Source: a virus
Length of the DNA: 21,721 bases
Direction: 5' to 3' (one strand)
IMG/VR virus record: IMGVR_UViG_3300034093_003979
Span: 1-21,721 of that record
Both the position numbers and the translations under genes were made by a program. The notes below the pieces were generated by a model. It saw nothing but the letters and a program-made list of their open reading frames with translations. It ran no database searches and was not told the DNA's origin. Numbering within the stretch: the stretch's first letter is position 1; every line of letters begins with the position of its first letter. Shown piece by piece: positions 12,391 to 19,465 of the stretch.

Positions 12391-13071
12391 TTAGTCGTTC
12401 AAAAAGCCAAGTTGCGCAGCTAGTTCCGTAATTAACCAGCTATCCTGTTGTACATTAACGTGCGGCCGTGTCCAACTGGAAACATCCCATTTCTTGGTTG
12501 CGTCGTCCGTTTCCCATGGCTTGCGCAATTTCAAGACAATAGGCCACGACAACGAAAACTCAGAAGGCATCACCGCTTCGGTAATATCTCTGTGGTTAGC
12601 ATTATTATACCAAAGTCGCAATGGCACTTGCACTTTGCTGTCAGGTAACGTGCAGTCCAAACCAAGCATCTTTAAAAACAGCCGCGTGTCAAACCCAATA
12701 AACACGACGTTGGAATTTGCCGTGTCTAAGATGTCGCCGACGAACGCATCAGGGTTATTACGTAAGATCCACGAGGCTGCGGCTTCGGCAACTGTCAGAC
12801 CATCCGCAGCGTCACGGTCTTTGCTGGACCATTTACCCACAAGCTGTTTCTGCAAATCTACAAGCATCACTTCATCGAACGTACCCGTATAAGGTTGGTT
12901 AGCTGCATCGGCCTCGAAACTGTCCTTACGTTCTTTAATGTACTTGGAGATCTTGTCGGCGTCCTTGTAGTTAGACGGCGCCTTAAAGTCCGGGGTCATC
13001 GAAGCAATATTGTCAGGATCCACAAGTTTAGTTGTAAACGACACAATAATTCTTGTAGTCTTGCTGCTCAT
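12391..13071 (-). CDS. Hypothetical protein, 226 residues
   Basis: The ATG has AAGGA 6 nt upstream. The N-terminal strand TRIIVSFTTKLV is followed by a charged helical region (YKDADKISKYIKERKDSFEAD). The middle has VAEAAASWILRNNPDAFVGD, then NVVFIGFDTRLFLKMLGLDC, slightly reminiscent of an exonuclease III-type helix, but the required acidic triad is not visible, so I do not call it one. The C-terminus is Trp-rich (WPIVLKLRKPWE, KKWDVSSWTRPHV). Unknown function, in the same operon as the RecA-like protein upstream. Confidence 0.7.
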   Translation of the reverse strand: MSSKTTRIIVSFTTKLVDPDNIASMTPDFKAPSNYKDADKISKYIKERKDSFEADAANQPYTGTFDEVMLVDLQKQLVGKWSSKDRDAADGLTVAEAAASWILRNNPDAFVGDILDTANSNVVFIGFDTRLFLKMLGLDCTLPDSKVQVPLRLWYNNANHRDITEAVMPSEFSLSWPIVLKLRKPWETDDATKKWDVSSWTRPHVNVQQDSWLITELAAQLGFLND

Positions 13072-13080
13072 ATACGTTCC

Positions 13081-13977
13081 TTAAGTAATGTTGCCGTTTT
13101 CGTCTACCCGGCGCAACTGGCTGAATACGCGCAGTTGCTCATACTCGGGTCCTGTAATATCTGAATCCGTCGTCGGCACCGCTCCAAGCAATGCCGCACC
13201 TAACTGTTGACACATACGCCAAATAACCTTGTGCGCGTTACCAGCCGTAGCGCCGACAGGTTGACCCACGAATAACTCAGGGTGGGCCAACGCCAAATCA
13301 TCAACAATAACCAAGTCAGGCGGTACATCCATTTGTTTGAGAATGGATATAGACGTGAACTTGCCAAAGGTGCTGGGATTCTTAGCGACATCTTTCCACT
13401 GTTCAGCAGAAAACGAACAGTACATGGCAGACTGCTTATCAGGCTCAGGCTGCATGCCAAAGCGTAGAACCACCATACCAGCTACTTCTGCTGCGGCGGA
13501 CGTGGCGTTCAATAAGGCACTAATTTGAGTCGGGTCACCTGCCAGTGTCAAAGACCTGTCTCTGGCAAGTGTCATCGTGTCAGATGGGAGCCTGAACCCT
13601 AGCGGTACAGGTGTCTCCCTTCGGCGTTGTTCCAGTACAAGAAGCTGCTCTTCCTCAATCTTGGAATGCTCAGCCATCTTTTCCTGAAGCCACGGAAGCA
13701 CAGCACTATGCAATCCCGTGAACAGTTGCTTTTCCTGAAACGGCTTAGCGGCAGCGTGCATGGCCGACTGTACGATAATGTCACACGACAAGGGATGGTA
13801 CTCAGCATCATCCTTGGGAGTGTCGAGCATCTTCTGCAATTCCGAATACGCAACCACATAGGCTCGGCGCAACGACAGAAGCACGTTGAAAATGCGTAAG
13901 CCTTCAGGGTCTTCTAGAAACCTAGACACGTCCTGAGTTGCTTCGACCTGTGCCTTGTCCGCTTCTGTCACTTCCAT
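13081..13977 (-). CDS. RecA/KaiC-like protein with degenerate P-loop
   Basis: 298 residues. The stretch LTLAGDPTQISALLNATSA (143-161) sits where RecA, DnaB and KaiC-type ATPases have strand, Walker A and helix, and is followed by the expected second strand (AGMVVLRFGM). The P-loop G-x4-GK(S/T) instead reads Gly147, then Ile152, Ser153 and Ala154, so the lysine and threonine are gone. A Walker-B-like DLVIVDDLA (221-229) and a late strand GAALLGAVPTTDSD are present. The N-terminal 120 residues are helical with a charged heptad-like segment (LQEKMAEHSKIEEEQLL). If the fold call is right, the protein cannot bind ATP normally and may be a structural or regulatory partner in replication. The ATG has AGGAG 6 nt upstream. 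Confidence 0.45.
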   Translation of the reverse strand: MEVTEADKAQVEATQDVSRFLEDPEGLRIFNVLLSLRRAYVVAYSELQKMLDTPKDDAEYHPLSCDIIVQSAMHAAAKPFQEKQLFTGLHSAVLPWLQEKMAEHSKIEEEQLLVLEQRRRETPVPLGFRLPSDTMTLARDRSLTLAGDPTQISALLNATSAAAEVAGMVVLRFGMQPEPDKQSAMYCSFSAEQWKDVAKNPSTFGKFTSISILKQMDVPPDLVIVDDLALAHPELFVGQPVGATAGNAHKVIWRMCQQLGAALLGAVPTTDSDITGPEYEQLRVFSQLRRVDENGNIT

Positions 13978-13986
13978 TACACACTC

Positions 13987-14223
13987 CTAAGATAAATGCC
14001 GAGCCACTACGGTACGCTTGCTGCACGAAGGCATCAGCAAACGTTTCTTGAAACCATTACCTACATTAATGCCACGGTAGTAAATCACAGCCTGAATCAA
14101 CTTACCAACAAACTTGTACTGCGTCTTGTAGCTACTTTTGCCTTTACCAACTTGTATCAAAAATTCAGTCTCATCGGTGTACGCAATTTTTTTACCATCA
14201 ACCTCAGATATGTATATCTGCAT
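13987..14223 (-). CDS. Small paralogous protein A, 78 residues
   Basis: The ATG at 14223 is preferred to one two codons earlier because AAGGA ends 6 nt before it and directly abuts the earlier one. The protein is basic and probably beta-rich: QIYISEVDGKKIAY, EFLIQVGKGKSSY, then FKKRLLMPSCSKRTVVARHL. It is a clear homologue of the next gene upstream (14233-14475): an ungapped 66-residue alignment has 25 identities, with conserved FL-x-QVG-x-G, KKRL-x-MP and a final AR. Small, basic and beside a resolvase, it may bind nucleic acid; that is inference. Family not recognised. Confidence 0.72.
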   Translation of the reverse strand: MQIYISEVDGKKIAYTDETEFLIQVGKGKSSYKTQYKFVGKLIQAVIYYRGINVGNGFKKRLLMPSCSKRTVVARHLS

Positions 14224-14232
14224 AGTCATTCC

Positions 14233-14475
14233 TTAAACGTTGTAAGTACGTGCCAGTATGTGACGATTGGTTCCGTAAGGCATCACTAATCGTTTCTTAT
14301 CGCCCTTCTCAAGTTGAATGCTGTCGTAACATTCAAGAGCCAGCCTTAAATTTCCTCTTATCGACTTTGTGACGGAGTAGGCATCGCTGCCCGAACCTAC
14401 TTGCAGTAAGAACAATGTGGCGCTGTGCCAATTGATCTGTCTTCCCTTGTAAATAATCGATCGTAACTTTGTCAT
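14233..14475 (-). CDS. Small paralogous protein B, 80 residues
   Basis: The ATG overlaps the resolvase stop as TGATG; an in-frame GTG precedes it but has no better ribosome site. It is the tandem paralogue of 13987-14223, with LFLLQVGSGSDAY, KGDKKRLVMPYGTNRHILAR and the same length. Copies that differ at about 60% of positions show an old duplication with both members kept, suggesting separate roles or a heterodimer. The C-terminal block KKRL-x-MP is the best conserved, so it probably forms the functional surface. Function unknown. Confidence 0.72.
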   Translation of the reverse strand: MTKLRSIIYKGRQINWHSATLFLLQVGSGSDAYSVTKSIRGNLRLALECYDSIQLEKGDKKRLVMPYGTNRHILARTYNV

Positions 14476-15026
14476 CACGCACCATATACCTTTCTGCGTA
14501 AATACTCCGCCAGCAACAAACCCTCCGCGCGATTGTGATCAGCCTTACGGGTAAGTTTGACGTTGGGGAACATGGCTGCGGCTTTCATGCGGCTGAATTC
14601 TTTATCCTTGCCCTGAAGCCCCATGTTCTTCTTCCATGAAATTGGAGCTACGACTTCGTGGTAATAATCTAGCGCCGTAAAGAACAAAGACCACATGCCA
14701 AAACCAACACCTACACGAAAACCTGTGTAGGCATTGGCTCCCTTACCTTTAATCTGAACCTGCGCCTCTTCCACGCAAACCCTGATCCGTTTACGCAAAG
14801 GATTGAAAGGCTTAAACAATTCGACGATAGCTCTGTGATCAAACAGAGTTTTGGTTTTGGAAGAACCATCTAGTTTCTTGCCAGAGCGTTCCGTTTTGTA
14901 TGTGGGTATGTCCACCACACACGCAAAGTTGCCACACAGAAATCCAATGGCGCCTTCCGATCCGGGATCAATTCCCACAAAGATGAGTTCTTCGCTATTG
15001 GCGACACTTTTCAGAAACTCATCCAT
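14475..15026 (-). CDS. RuvC-fold Holliday junction resolvase-like nuclease
   Basis: 183 residues. It is predicted to cut branched DNA such as Holliday junctions during recombination, replication or before packaging, using two metal ions. The RuvC/RNase H catalytic pattern is complete: first strand FVGIDPGSEGAIGFL with Asp20, third-strand VCVEEAQ with Glu86/87, and C-terminal RKADHNRAEGLLLAEYLRR with Asp163 and Glu168 in the D-H-x-x-(A/D)-E helix. Length matches RuvC and the related phage and poxvirus resolvases. The ATG overlaps the end of the DUF3310 gene by 8 nt. Two small basic paralogues follow directly. The alternative, a RuvC-fold nuclease acting on other structures, cannot be excluded. 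Confidence 0.85.
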   Translation of the reverse strand: MDEFLKSVANSEELIFVGIDPGSEGAIGFLCGNFACVVDIPTYKTERSGKKLDGSSKTKTLFDHRAIVELFKPFNPLRKRIRVCVEEAQVQIKGKGANAYTGFRVGVGFGMWSLFFTALDYYHEVVAPISWKKNMGLQGKDKEFSRMKAAAMFPNVKLTRKADHNRAEGLLLAEYLRRKVYGA

Positions 15027-15231
15027 GTGTTGACTCGCTGTAAGTGCTTATAAGTTTCGTCAGGTAATCCTGAGCTTTTTTCAGATCGTCTACACCGTTC
15101 TTATCCCTGTAACGCGCAATGTACTTAATGACATTGCCTTGCAGAAAACCTTGAAACTGATCCTTTGTCATCCACGCTTCCATAGCATCCCACGGCTGAA
15201 TTGATTTGTTGTAATGCTCAGGTGTCGCCAT
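15019..15231 (-). CDS. DUF3310 family protein
   Basis: 70 residues from the ATG at 15231, which has GGAGG 6 nt upstream; an upstream in-frame extension lacks a ribosome site. The sequence matches the DUF3310 consensus closely: PEHYNKSIQPWDAMEAW, then QFQGFLQGNVIKYIARY, then KNGVDDLKKAQDYLTKLI. The domain is common in phages and occurs in T7 gp1.7, a nucleotide kinase; the short stand-alone forms have no proven activity. It overlaps both neighbours (14 nt upstream, 8 nt downstream). The context of replication and thymidylate genes fits a nucleotide-related role. Confidence 0.82.
   Translation of the reverse strand: MATPEHYNKSIQPWDAMEAWMTKDQFQGFLQGNVIKYIARYRDKNGVDDLKKAQDYLTKLISTYSESTHG
15039..15051 (-). 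promoter_or_regulatory. 13-nt motif 12 nt before resolvase start
   Basis: Second copy of TGTAAGTGCTTAT (other copy 8196-8208), again with exactly 12 nt to the next ATG. Here it lies inside the DUF3310 coding region, which argues for action on the RNA (translation control), if it acts at all. Chance is a real alternative. Confidence 0.2.
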
Positions 15232-15445
15232 GGTTATCCTCCGGATCAGCATCAAGGGAATCCCACAACAACAGGTCGTGGCGATATGGCTTGTATAGGT
15301 GATGCCTGTCTCTTTCCCGATGCAGATCAATAGCGCGTCTCAAGCGTTTGACTTCTGCCATCAGCCGCCGCGCAGATACTACTGTGTCTGTCGGCGTGCT
15401 GACGGTCAACATAGCTTCAATGATTCTCAATTCATTTTCAGTCAT
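15218..15445 (-). CDS. Hypothetical protein, 75 residues
   Basis: A highly charged helical protein: MTENELRIIEAMLTVSTP, then ARRLMAEVKRLRRAIDLHRE with a short heptad pattern that could form a coiled coil, then an Arg/His-rich piece (RERDRHHLYKPYRHD) and an acidic tail. The start overlaps the upstream gene's end by 8 nt and lacks a clear ribosome site, so translation is probably coupled. No known family. Confidence 0.65.
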   Translation of the reverse strand: MTENELRIIEAMLTVSTPTDTVVSARRLMAEVKRLRRAIDLHRERDRHHLYKPYRHDLLLWDSLDADPEDNHGDT

Positions 15446-15674
15446 GAGGACACAGCAGGTCGCGCGCCCACTCCTGTACCATCATTTCGCCTTTTACCGT
15501 CACCGAACAGTTATCGACAATCGCTCCGCGCAATTCTTGAATGGTGTCAATCAACTTGGCAATGGCACAGGCAGAGTGCCGCAAGTGACATTCTTGCCAA
15601 TGTGTTGCACCTTCGTTGGATTGCTTGTCCACGAAATTTAATTTCATGAACACCAGATCTGCATCGCTTAACAT
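15438..15674 (-). CDS. Hypothetical small protein with His/Cys cluster, 78 residues
   Basis: GAGGG lies 6 nt before the ATG, and the previous stop is 1 nt upstream. A cluster HWQECHLRHSAC (residues 25-36) places His, Cys, His and Cys at metal-binding spacings (H-x3-C-H-x2-H-x2-C), followed by a helix AIAKLIDTIQELRGAI. A zinc site, or simply a conserved helical surface, is possible. Family not recognised. It overlaps the downstream 75-residue gene by 8 nt. Confidence 0.65.
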   Translation of the reverse strand: MLSDADLVFMKLNFVDKQSNEGATHWQECHLRHSACAIAKLIDTIQELRGAIVDNCSVTVKGEMMVQEWARDLLCPHD

Positions 15675-15675
15675 T

Positions 15676-15906
15676 TCAATCCCTCACATACAAGCGTTTG
15701 CCGCGCACTTCGACAAAACAACTACCCACATTGCTGATCAATGTGCAGTACACCCGATACTTACGCTTGTCATTTGCAAACACCAACATCTTGTCAGTAG
15801 CTATTTTCCTGCCGTATCCCGAGGGAGACTGTCCGGGCCGTAGCCCTCCGGGTGAAACTCTTACTGGTTTTTCAATGAGCGTATAGTTCTCAGCATAAGT
15901 AATCAT
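15676..15906 (-). CDS. Hypothetical protein, 76 residues
   Basis: The ATG overlaps the exonuclease stop as TGATG, with AAGGA 7 nt upstream. The first 20 residues (MITYAENYTLIEKPVRVSPG) look like strands. A Gly/Pro-rich loop PGGLRPGQSPSGYGR follows, then DKMLVFANDKRKYRVYC and a C-terminal strand pair (SCFVEVRGKRLYVRD). The basic, strand-rich character suggests a small barrel, but no family is recognised. The codons of the Gly/Pro loop can also form an imperfect RNA hairpin (15818-15852). Confidence 0.68.
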   Translation of the reverse strand: MITYAENYTLIEKPVRVSPGGLRPGQSPSGYGRKIATDKMLVFANDKRKYRVYCTLISNVGSCFVEVRGKRLYVRD

Positions 15907-16733
15907 CAATTATTCCTTTGACCTCTGTAACGTGTCAGGGCGTCAGATCTAATAACCGCAGGCGAACCTGCATTAGGAGTTTCTGTCACAGTTTCCGGTA
16001 CGAGCAATTGCCGAAATTTTTCCATCAAAATATGCACACAAAATGCGTCTACACTTGCATTATGCATTTGTGATTTGTTGACGTGCTGATCAAAACCATA
16101 TTTAACAAAACAATGTTCGCCTAAGTTTGATTTAAGCCCTTTTATTCTAAGCGCATTTAATCGCATAAAGTAAGAACGTAATGTGTCAGCTGGCTTAGGA
16201 ATTGTTACCGGTGTCGGCCCCAATCCATTAGCTTTCTCGATTCCGTTGGTGTCGATGATGCAGTTATCGTTAAACGTAACTTTGGGAAACTTGAACCTTT
16301 GAATGTTGTTAAGAAACATAGGTTCGTCAAAGGCGTAAATGTTGTGTCCGATGACAGGCACACCTTTGGATAGAAGCGTATTAATCATTTGCGCGTAAAA
16401 CGTGAATACCTCTTCAGGTGGTTTACCTTCACGTTTCATGCGCTGGAAATCGAGGTGAAATTGCACTCCTCTTGCGGCCATGGCATTAGATACATTCTGT
16501 AACTTGCCTTCTATGGCGTCAGCGAGATCAGCTTGATGTTTAGTCCAGTCCACAATTGTTGTGAGCCTGTCCACCACTTCGCCGTTACGAACCAGACAGT
16601 GACCGAACTCCACAATCAAATCGTTCTGCAAATCTAGCCCTGTGGTTTCAACGTCGATGACGAAGTAATCACGTGGCCAGCCGCCTCCGTACAGTTTACG
16701 AAACTCAGCTGGCCAGTGATTAGCGATCATCAT
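15906..16733 (-). CDS. DEDDh 3'-5' exonuclease (DnaQ-like)
   Basis: 275 residues. It should remove nucleotides from 3' ends of DNA or RNA with two metal ions. Motifs: Exo I FVIDVETTGLD with Asp27 and Glu29; Exo II VIGHNIYAFDEPMF with Asp136; Exo III MHNASVDAFCVHIL with His224 and Asp229, the H-x4-D pattern of the DEDDh class. The family resembles the epsilon proofreading subunit, but it is stand-alone here, as in many phages. The last ~35 residues are polar and likely disordered. Two ATGs are possible (16733, overlapping the previous stop as ATGA, and 16730, better spaced from GGAG); they differ by one residue. Confidence 0.9.
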   Translation of the reverse strand: MMIANHWPAEFRKLYGGGWPRDYFVIDVETTGLDLQNDLIVEFGHCLVRNGEVVDRLTTIVDWTKHQADLADAIEGKLQNVSNAMAARGVQFHLDFQRMKREGKPPEEVFTFYAQMINTLLSKGVPVIGHNIYAFDEPMFLNNIQRFKFPKVTFNDNCIIDTNGIEKANGLGPTPVTIPKPADTLRSYFMRLNALRIKGLKSNLGEHCFVKYGFDQHVNKSQMHNASVDAFCVHILMEKFRQLLVPETVTETPNAGSPAVIRSDALTRYRGQRNN

Positions 16734-17251
16734 GCTCTCCGCGTCAAAATGTGAAACGCATCTTTAATCCGTTGCCATCCTACGTACAAACCTCGACGCC
16801 ATTTAGGAATGGTCATGCGGCGGCTCAGATCACGACCATAGTTGGCCAATTCCTGATAATTTTCACACGGAGAATGCTCCGCAACGGAAGCTTCTCTTAC
16901 CCCAGCCCAGTACACGCCTGAGATGACGGTACCGAGCAACGCCATATACAAAAACTGCGCAGGCTCTTCCACCTCAAACCAGCCAGACTCAGACAACGAT
17001 TCCACCATAGACTTGGTCTTAGGATCTGCCGCAGCAGGCACGAACTTGCAGAATGCCGCACAGGCCTGACCAAGTTGCTCATCCGTCACATTGAAGTGTT
17101 TCTTAAACGCCGTAAGACAGTTAGGGTTGTTTTCCAACTCCTCAAGCCTTTGCGCCACAACCATAGCAATGCTGCCAAAGTTGTGCGCTACGTCTCTCTC
17201 CGGACGGTATAAGCGCTTATCGTCTGCTGAGAACCGTGCCTGCAATCCCAT
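16730..17251 (-). CDS. Hypothetical protein, 173 residues
   Basis: The start is secure: AGGAGG lies 7 nt upstream. The N-terminus is polar and basic (GLQARFSADDKRLYRPERD). A long helical region follows, AMVVAQRLEELENNPNCLTA then VTDEQLGQACAAFCKFVP. Around residue 105 lies a moderately hydrophobic stretch (FLYMALLGTVISGVYWAGV) that could be a buried helix or a single membrane segment. The C-terminus is basic (RRMTIPKWRRGLYVGWQRI). Cysteines are not arranged as a metal site. Not recognised. Confidence 0.7.
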   Translation of the reverse strand: MGLQARFSADDKRLYRPERDVAHNFGSIAMVVAQRLEELENNPNCLTAFKKHFNVTDEQLGQACAAFCKFVPAAADPKTKSMVESLSESGWFEVEEPAQFLYMALLGTVISGVYWAGVREASVAEHSPCENYQELANYGRDLSRRMTIPKWRRGLYVGWQRIKDAFHILTRRA

Positions 17252-17252
17252 G

Positions 17253-17819
17253 TCAAACCTCCTGCTTCAAATCATCGATGTCATCGCCAAGAAAGAACTT
17301 TGCTTGTTCTTTTATATAATCACTTGGCAGGCATCCGTCTTTAGGTAATTCCTCAGAAAAGTACCGACAGTCCCAACCGGCAGCCTCGTCCCCCGTTACC
17401 AGCAAATTGTCTGAGTCGTAATATGTGCCGTTTCCTGAAATTATCGGTTCCCTCACGTAATTGGCTTCTCCATGCACGCCATGGACTAACAACTTGCCGC
17501 CGATTGTGATTGTGAACTTAGCGCCGGGTGGTATTTCGCCCAAATCTGAATACTGCTTTCGTGCACCGTCGTCTATCCCGGCATAAGTGAATCCGTAATC
17601 GTGACACTCTGGACCATCGGGAGTTACCAATAACGCTGCGCCGTACTCAGATTCCGCCAATTCATCCATAGCTTCATCTACACATTTTGCCTCTACCGCA
17701 AAGTGCTCAGGGAAGAAACTATCGTCAATAGTCACGAGCCAAACAATACCGCCCGCACCCGGATTGATCACTGTTGCTGTAATGGGCTGTCCGCGAAACT
17801 TACCTTCTGCACGTACCAT
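17253..17819 (-). CDS. Hypothetical protein, 188 residues
   Basis: An acidic protein, probably beta-rich at first (GQPITATVINPGAGGIVWLV) and again in the middle (AKFTITIGGKLLVHGVHG). Acidic loops alternate with Tyr/Gly-rich stretches (GNGTYYDSDNLLVTGDEA), and the C-terminus is acidic (FLGDDIDDLKQEV). The ATG sits 1 nt after the ThyX stop. No catalytic motif or family recognised; position after ThyX does not define a role. Confidence 0.68.
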   Translation of the reverse strand: MVRAEGKFRGQPITATVINPGAGGIVWLVTIDDSFFPEHFAVEAKCVDEAMDELAESEYGAALLVTPDGPECHDYGFTYAGIDDGARKQYSDLGEIPPGAKFTITIGGKLLVHGVHGEANYVREPIISGNGTYYDSDNLLVTGDEAAGWDCRYFSEELPKDGCLPSDYIKEQAKFFLGDDIDDLKQEV

Positions 17820-17820
17820 G

Positions 17821-18651
17821 TCACTCTCCCTTAGGCTGAGCCAGTTCGTAAGGTGTTGTTCTCATGCCATACACTTCTGGCAAATCATCAACCATCCGAA
17901 CCTTTGCGTCGCTAAACATGTGTGGATACTTCTTGCTCAGGATCTCGTAGATCTGCGCAAAGACGTATCGGATTTCCCATTCTGCGTGAGCTGACGTGCG
18001 CATCTGAATCATGTGCCTTGCCGCCCTGACATTCATTGAAAACCCAATCTCGTTTGCCACGCCATTGGGTAGGAACATCCGCCGTAACGCTGATGTCACT
18101 TTTTTCTTGTAATCGAACGACTGCTTGGGGTCGTTCAAATTCATGTCCTCGCACGCCATCCGATACTTCATCTCTAGATACTCAAGCGTCAGTTCGATGT
18201 CGTGCTTGATAGGCTCCAAGATCGGATCCCACACAACCTTCAGCTTGTCCGTACGAACATACCGGCCAGACGTCTGACTGTATTCCGTACCGACATGGTG
18301 CCGCACCAATTCGTGCGTGAACACCCTACTACAGTTCGTAATGACGAAGTTAAAGTTCACATGCCCAAAAACAGATCCATGCCCATGTGCCAAACACGCA
18401 GCAAGATTAGCTGGAATATCGCGCGTCCTATCAATGTTGTCGTTCTTGCCCGGCGACAATGATGCGTAGCAAAGCTTCGCATAGAAGCTCACTAAGCATT
18501 CTGCTGGTGACAATCCTAGTTCTAGCGCCTGCCTGTATTGATGGATAAAGGCTTGATTGCCCGTATCCTCCAGATACCTGACCAGCTCTATGTCATTAAC
18601 CTCAGTGAATCCCAGCAAATATACAGACGGTTTAACAAACGGAGATGGCAT
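17821..18651 (-). CDS. thyX: Flavin-dependent thymidylate synthase ThyX
   Basis: 276 residues. It makes dTMP from dUMP using methylene-tetrahydrofolate, FAD and NADPH, supplying thymidine for phage DNA synthesis. The ThyX signature is at residues 117-131, RHHVGTEYSQTSGRY, a variant of RHRx7S in which the third position is His; Ser125, Ser128 and the RY pair remain. The upstream helix-strand AHGHGSVFGHVNFNFVI and SRVFTHELV match the family, as do the C-terminal dUMP-contact residues in SMNVRAARHMIQMR. Length is slightly above typical (~220-260). GAGG lies 5 nt before the ATG. Flanked by replication genes in one operon. Confidence 0.93.
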   Translation of the reverse strand: MPSPFVKPSVYLLGFTEVNDIELVRYLEDTGNQAFIHQYRQALELGLSPAECLVSFYAKLCYASLSPGKNDNIDRTRDIPANLAACLAHGHGSVFGHVNFNFVITNCSRVFTHELVRHHVGTEYSQTSGRYVRTDKLKVVWDPILEPIKHDIELTLEYLEMKYRMACEDMNLNDPKQSFDYKKKVTSALRRMFLPNGVANEIGFSMNVRAARHMIQMRTSAHAEWEIRYVFAQIYEILSKKYPHMFSDAKVRMVDDLPEVYGMRTTPYELAQPKGE

Positions 18652-18658
18652 AGAATCC

Positions 18659-19465
18659 TCACTTAAAAGCTACGGCTACTGGATACTTAGGAACAATATC
18701 GTCTCCAAACGTTAAATCAAAATACGCCACGATCAATCGGCGTGAAATATACTTACGCGAATTAGTTGTTAATTCAATACTTGTTACAACGTGTTGCGGG
18801 CACATTACTTCAAACTCATCGCCGTGGTCTGTTGCACATACGGCTACGGCAAAATTAGTAAATTCGCCGCGTCCGCTTTTTACATCCACAACGTTGTAAC
18901 TTTTAGTCTTAGGCGTGTGCGCCGCCAAGAAAAATACAGAATCGTTCGATTTGTATCCTTCCGCCGAATGCCGCAAATTGACTCCGGGGTAACCTAACAG
19001 CAGACAACGCGATTGATAGTAGTTAAGATCTTCCCGGTTACGAATTTTGACCGTTTCTGCACACGTTACTAATGCCCCCGTAAAAGCGTTGAGCTTTTTA
19101 TATCTTTCAGAAAATGCAGCTGTGCTGATCTGATCGCACAACACAAATTGCACTTTCGTATTATCTGCCTTTAATTTTTTTAATCGCTTTTGCAACACAG
19201 TTTGTGCTATGCCAGTTTCTGTTAAAAATCCGTCTAGAATTACAGCAGGTTCTTGTGTCAGCGGCCAATGCAATGCGCTGTTGATACGCGGTACAGTTGT
19301 GACCGGTGTCGCATCCATGGTCACCAACTGTACTTGATCGTTTTCAAGATATGCAAAACAACGTTCGCCCTGCAAAATAGGTTGACCTAATGCGTTGTCC
19401 CAGCGTACTTTAGATGCGCAATCCACGTAATCGCGCGGAAGTGCAGGGCTTGGCATTTTTATCAT
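18659..19465 (-). CDS. DNA ligase homologue lacking all catalytic residues (pseudo-ligase)
   Basis: 268 residues that track a phage ATP-dependent DNA ligase from end to end. Motif I (K-x-D-G-x-R) reads ILQGER: Ile30 replaces the AMP-accepting Lys, Gln32 the Asp, while Gly33 and Arg35 remain. Motif III (LDGEL) reads LDGFL, with Phe80 for Glu. Motif IIIa is kept as FVLCD. Motif IV (GYEGxxxR) reads GYPGVNLR, with Pro160 for Glu. Motif V (LLKxK) reads FLAAH. The OB-fold ends normally (AYFDLTFGDDIVPKYPVAVAF). The fold and length are intact while adenylation residues are gone, so a DNA- or nick-binding or regulatory role is more likely than ligation. The ATG overlaps the previous stop (ATGA). Assignment by eye. 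Confidence 0.7.
   Translation of the reverse strand: MIKMPSPALPRDYVDCASKVRWDNALGQPILQGERCFAYLENDQVQLVTMDATPVTTVPRINSALHWPLTQEPAVILDGFLTETGIAQTVLQKRLKKLKADNTKVQFVLCDQISTAAFSERYKKLNAFTGALVTCAETVKIRNREDLNYYQSRCLLLGYPGVNLRHSAEGYKSNDSVFFLAAHTPKTKSYNVVDVKSGRGEFTNFAVAVCATDHGDEFEVMCPQHVVTSIELTTNSRKYISRRLIVAYFDLTFGDDIVPKYPVAVAFK

Noticed and set aside
12391-13071. Exonuclease-like helix FIGFDTRLFLKMLG as evidence of a nuclease
   Set aside because: The acidic motifs needed for DEDD catalysis are not found around it; left as hypothetical.
15818-15852. Imperfect GC-rich hairpin in the 76-residue gene
   Set aside because: It needs a bulge and an 18-nt loop; codons for Gly and Pro explain much of the complementarity.
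17209-17220. Perfect 12-bp palindrome ATAAGCGCTTAT, similar to the TAAGTGCTTA motif
   Set aside because: It lies inside the start of the 173-residue gene, with different spacing to any ATG; a 12-bp palindrome is not rare enough to call a site.
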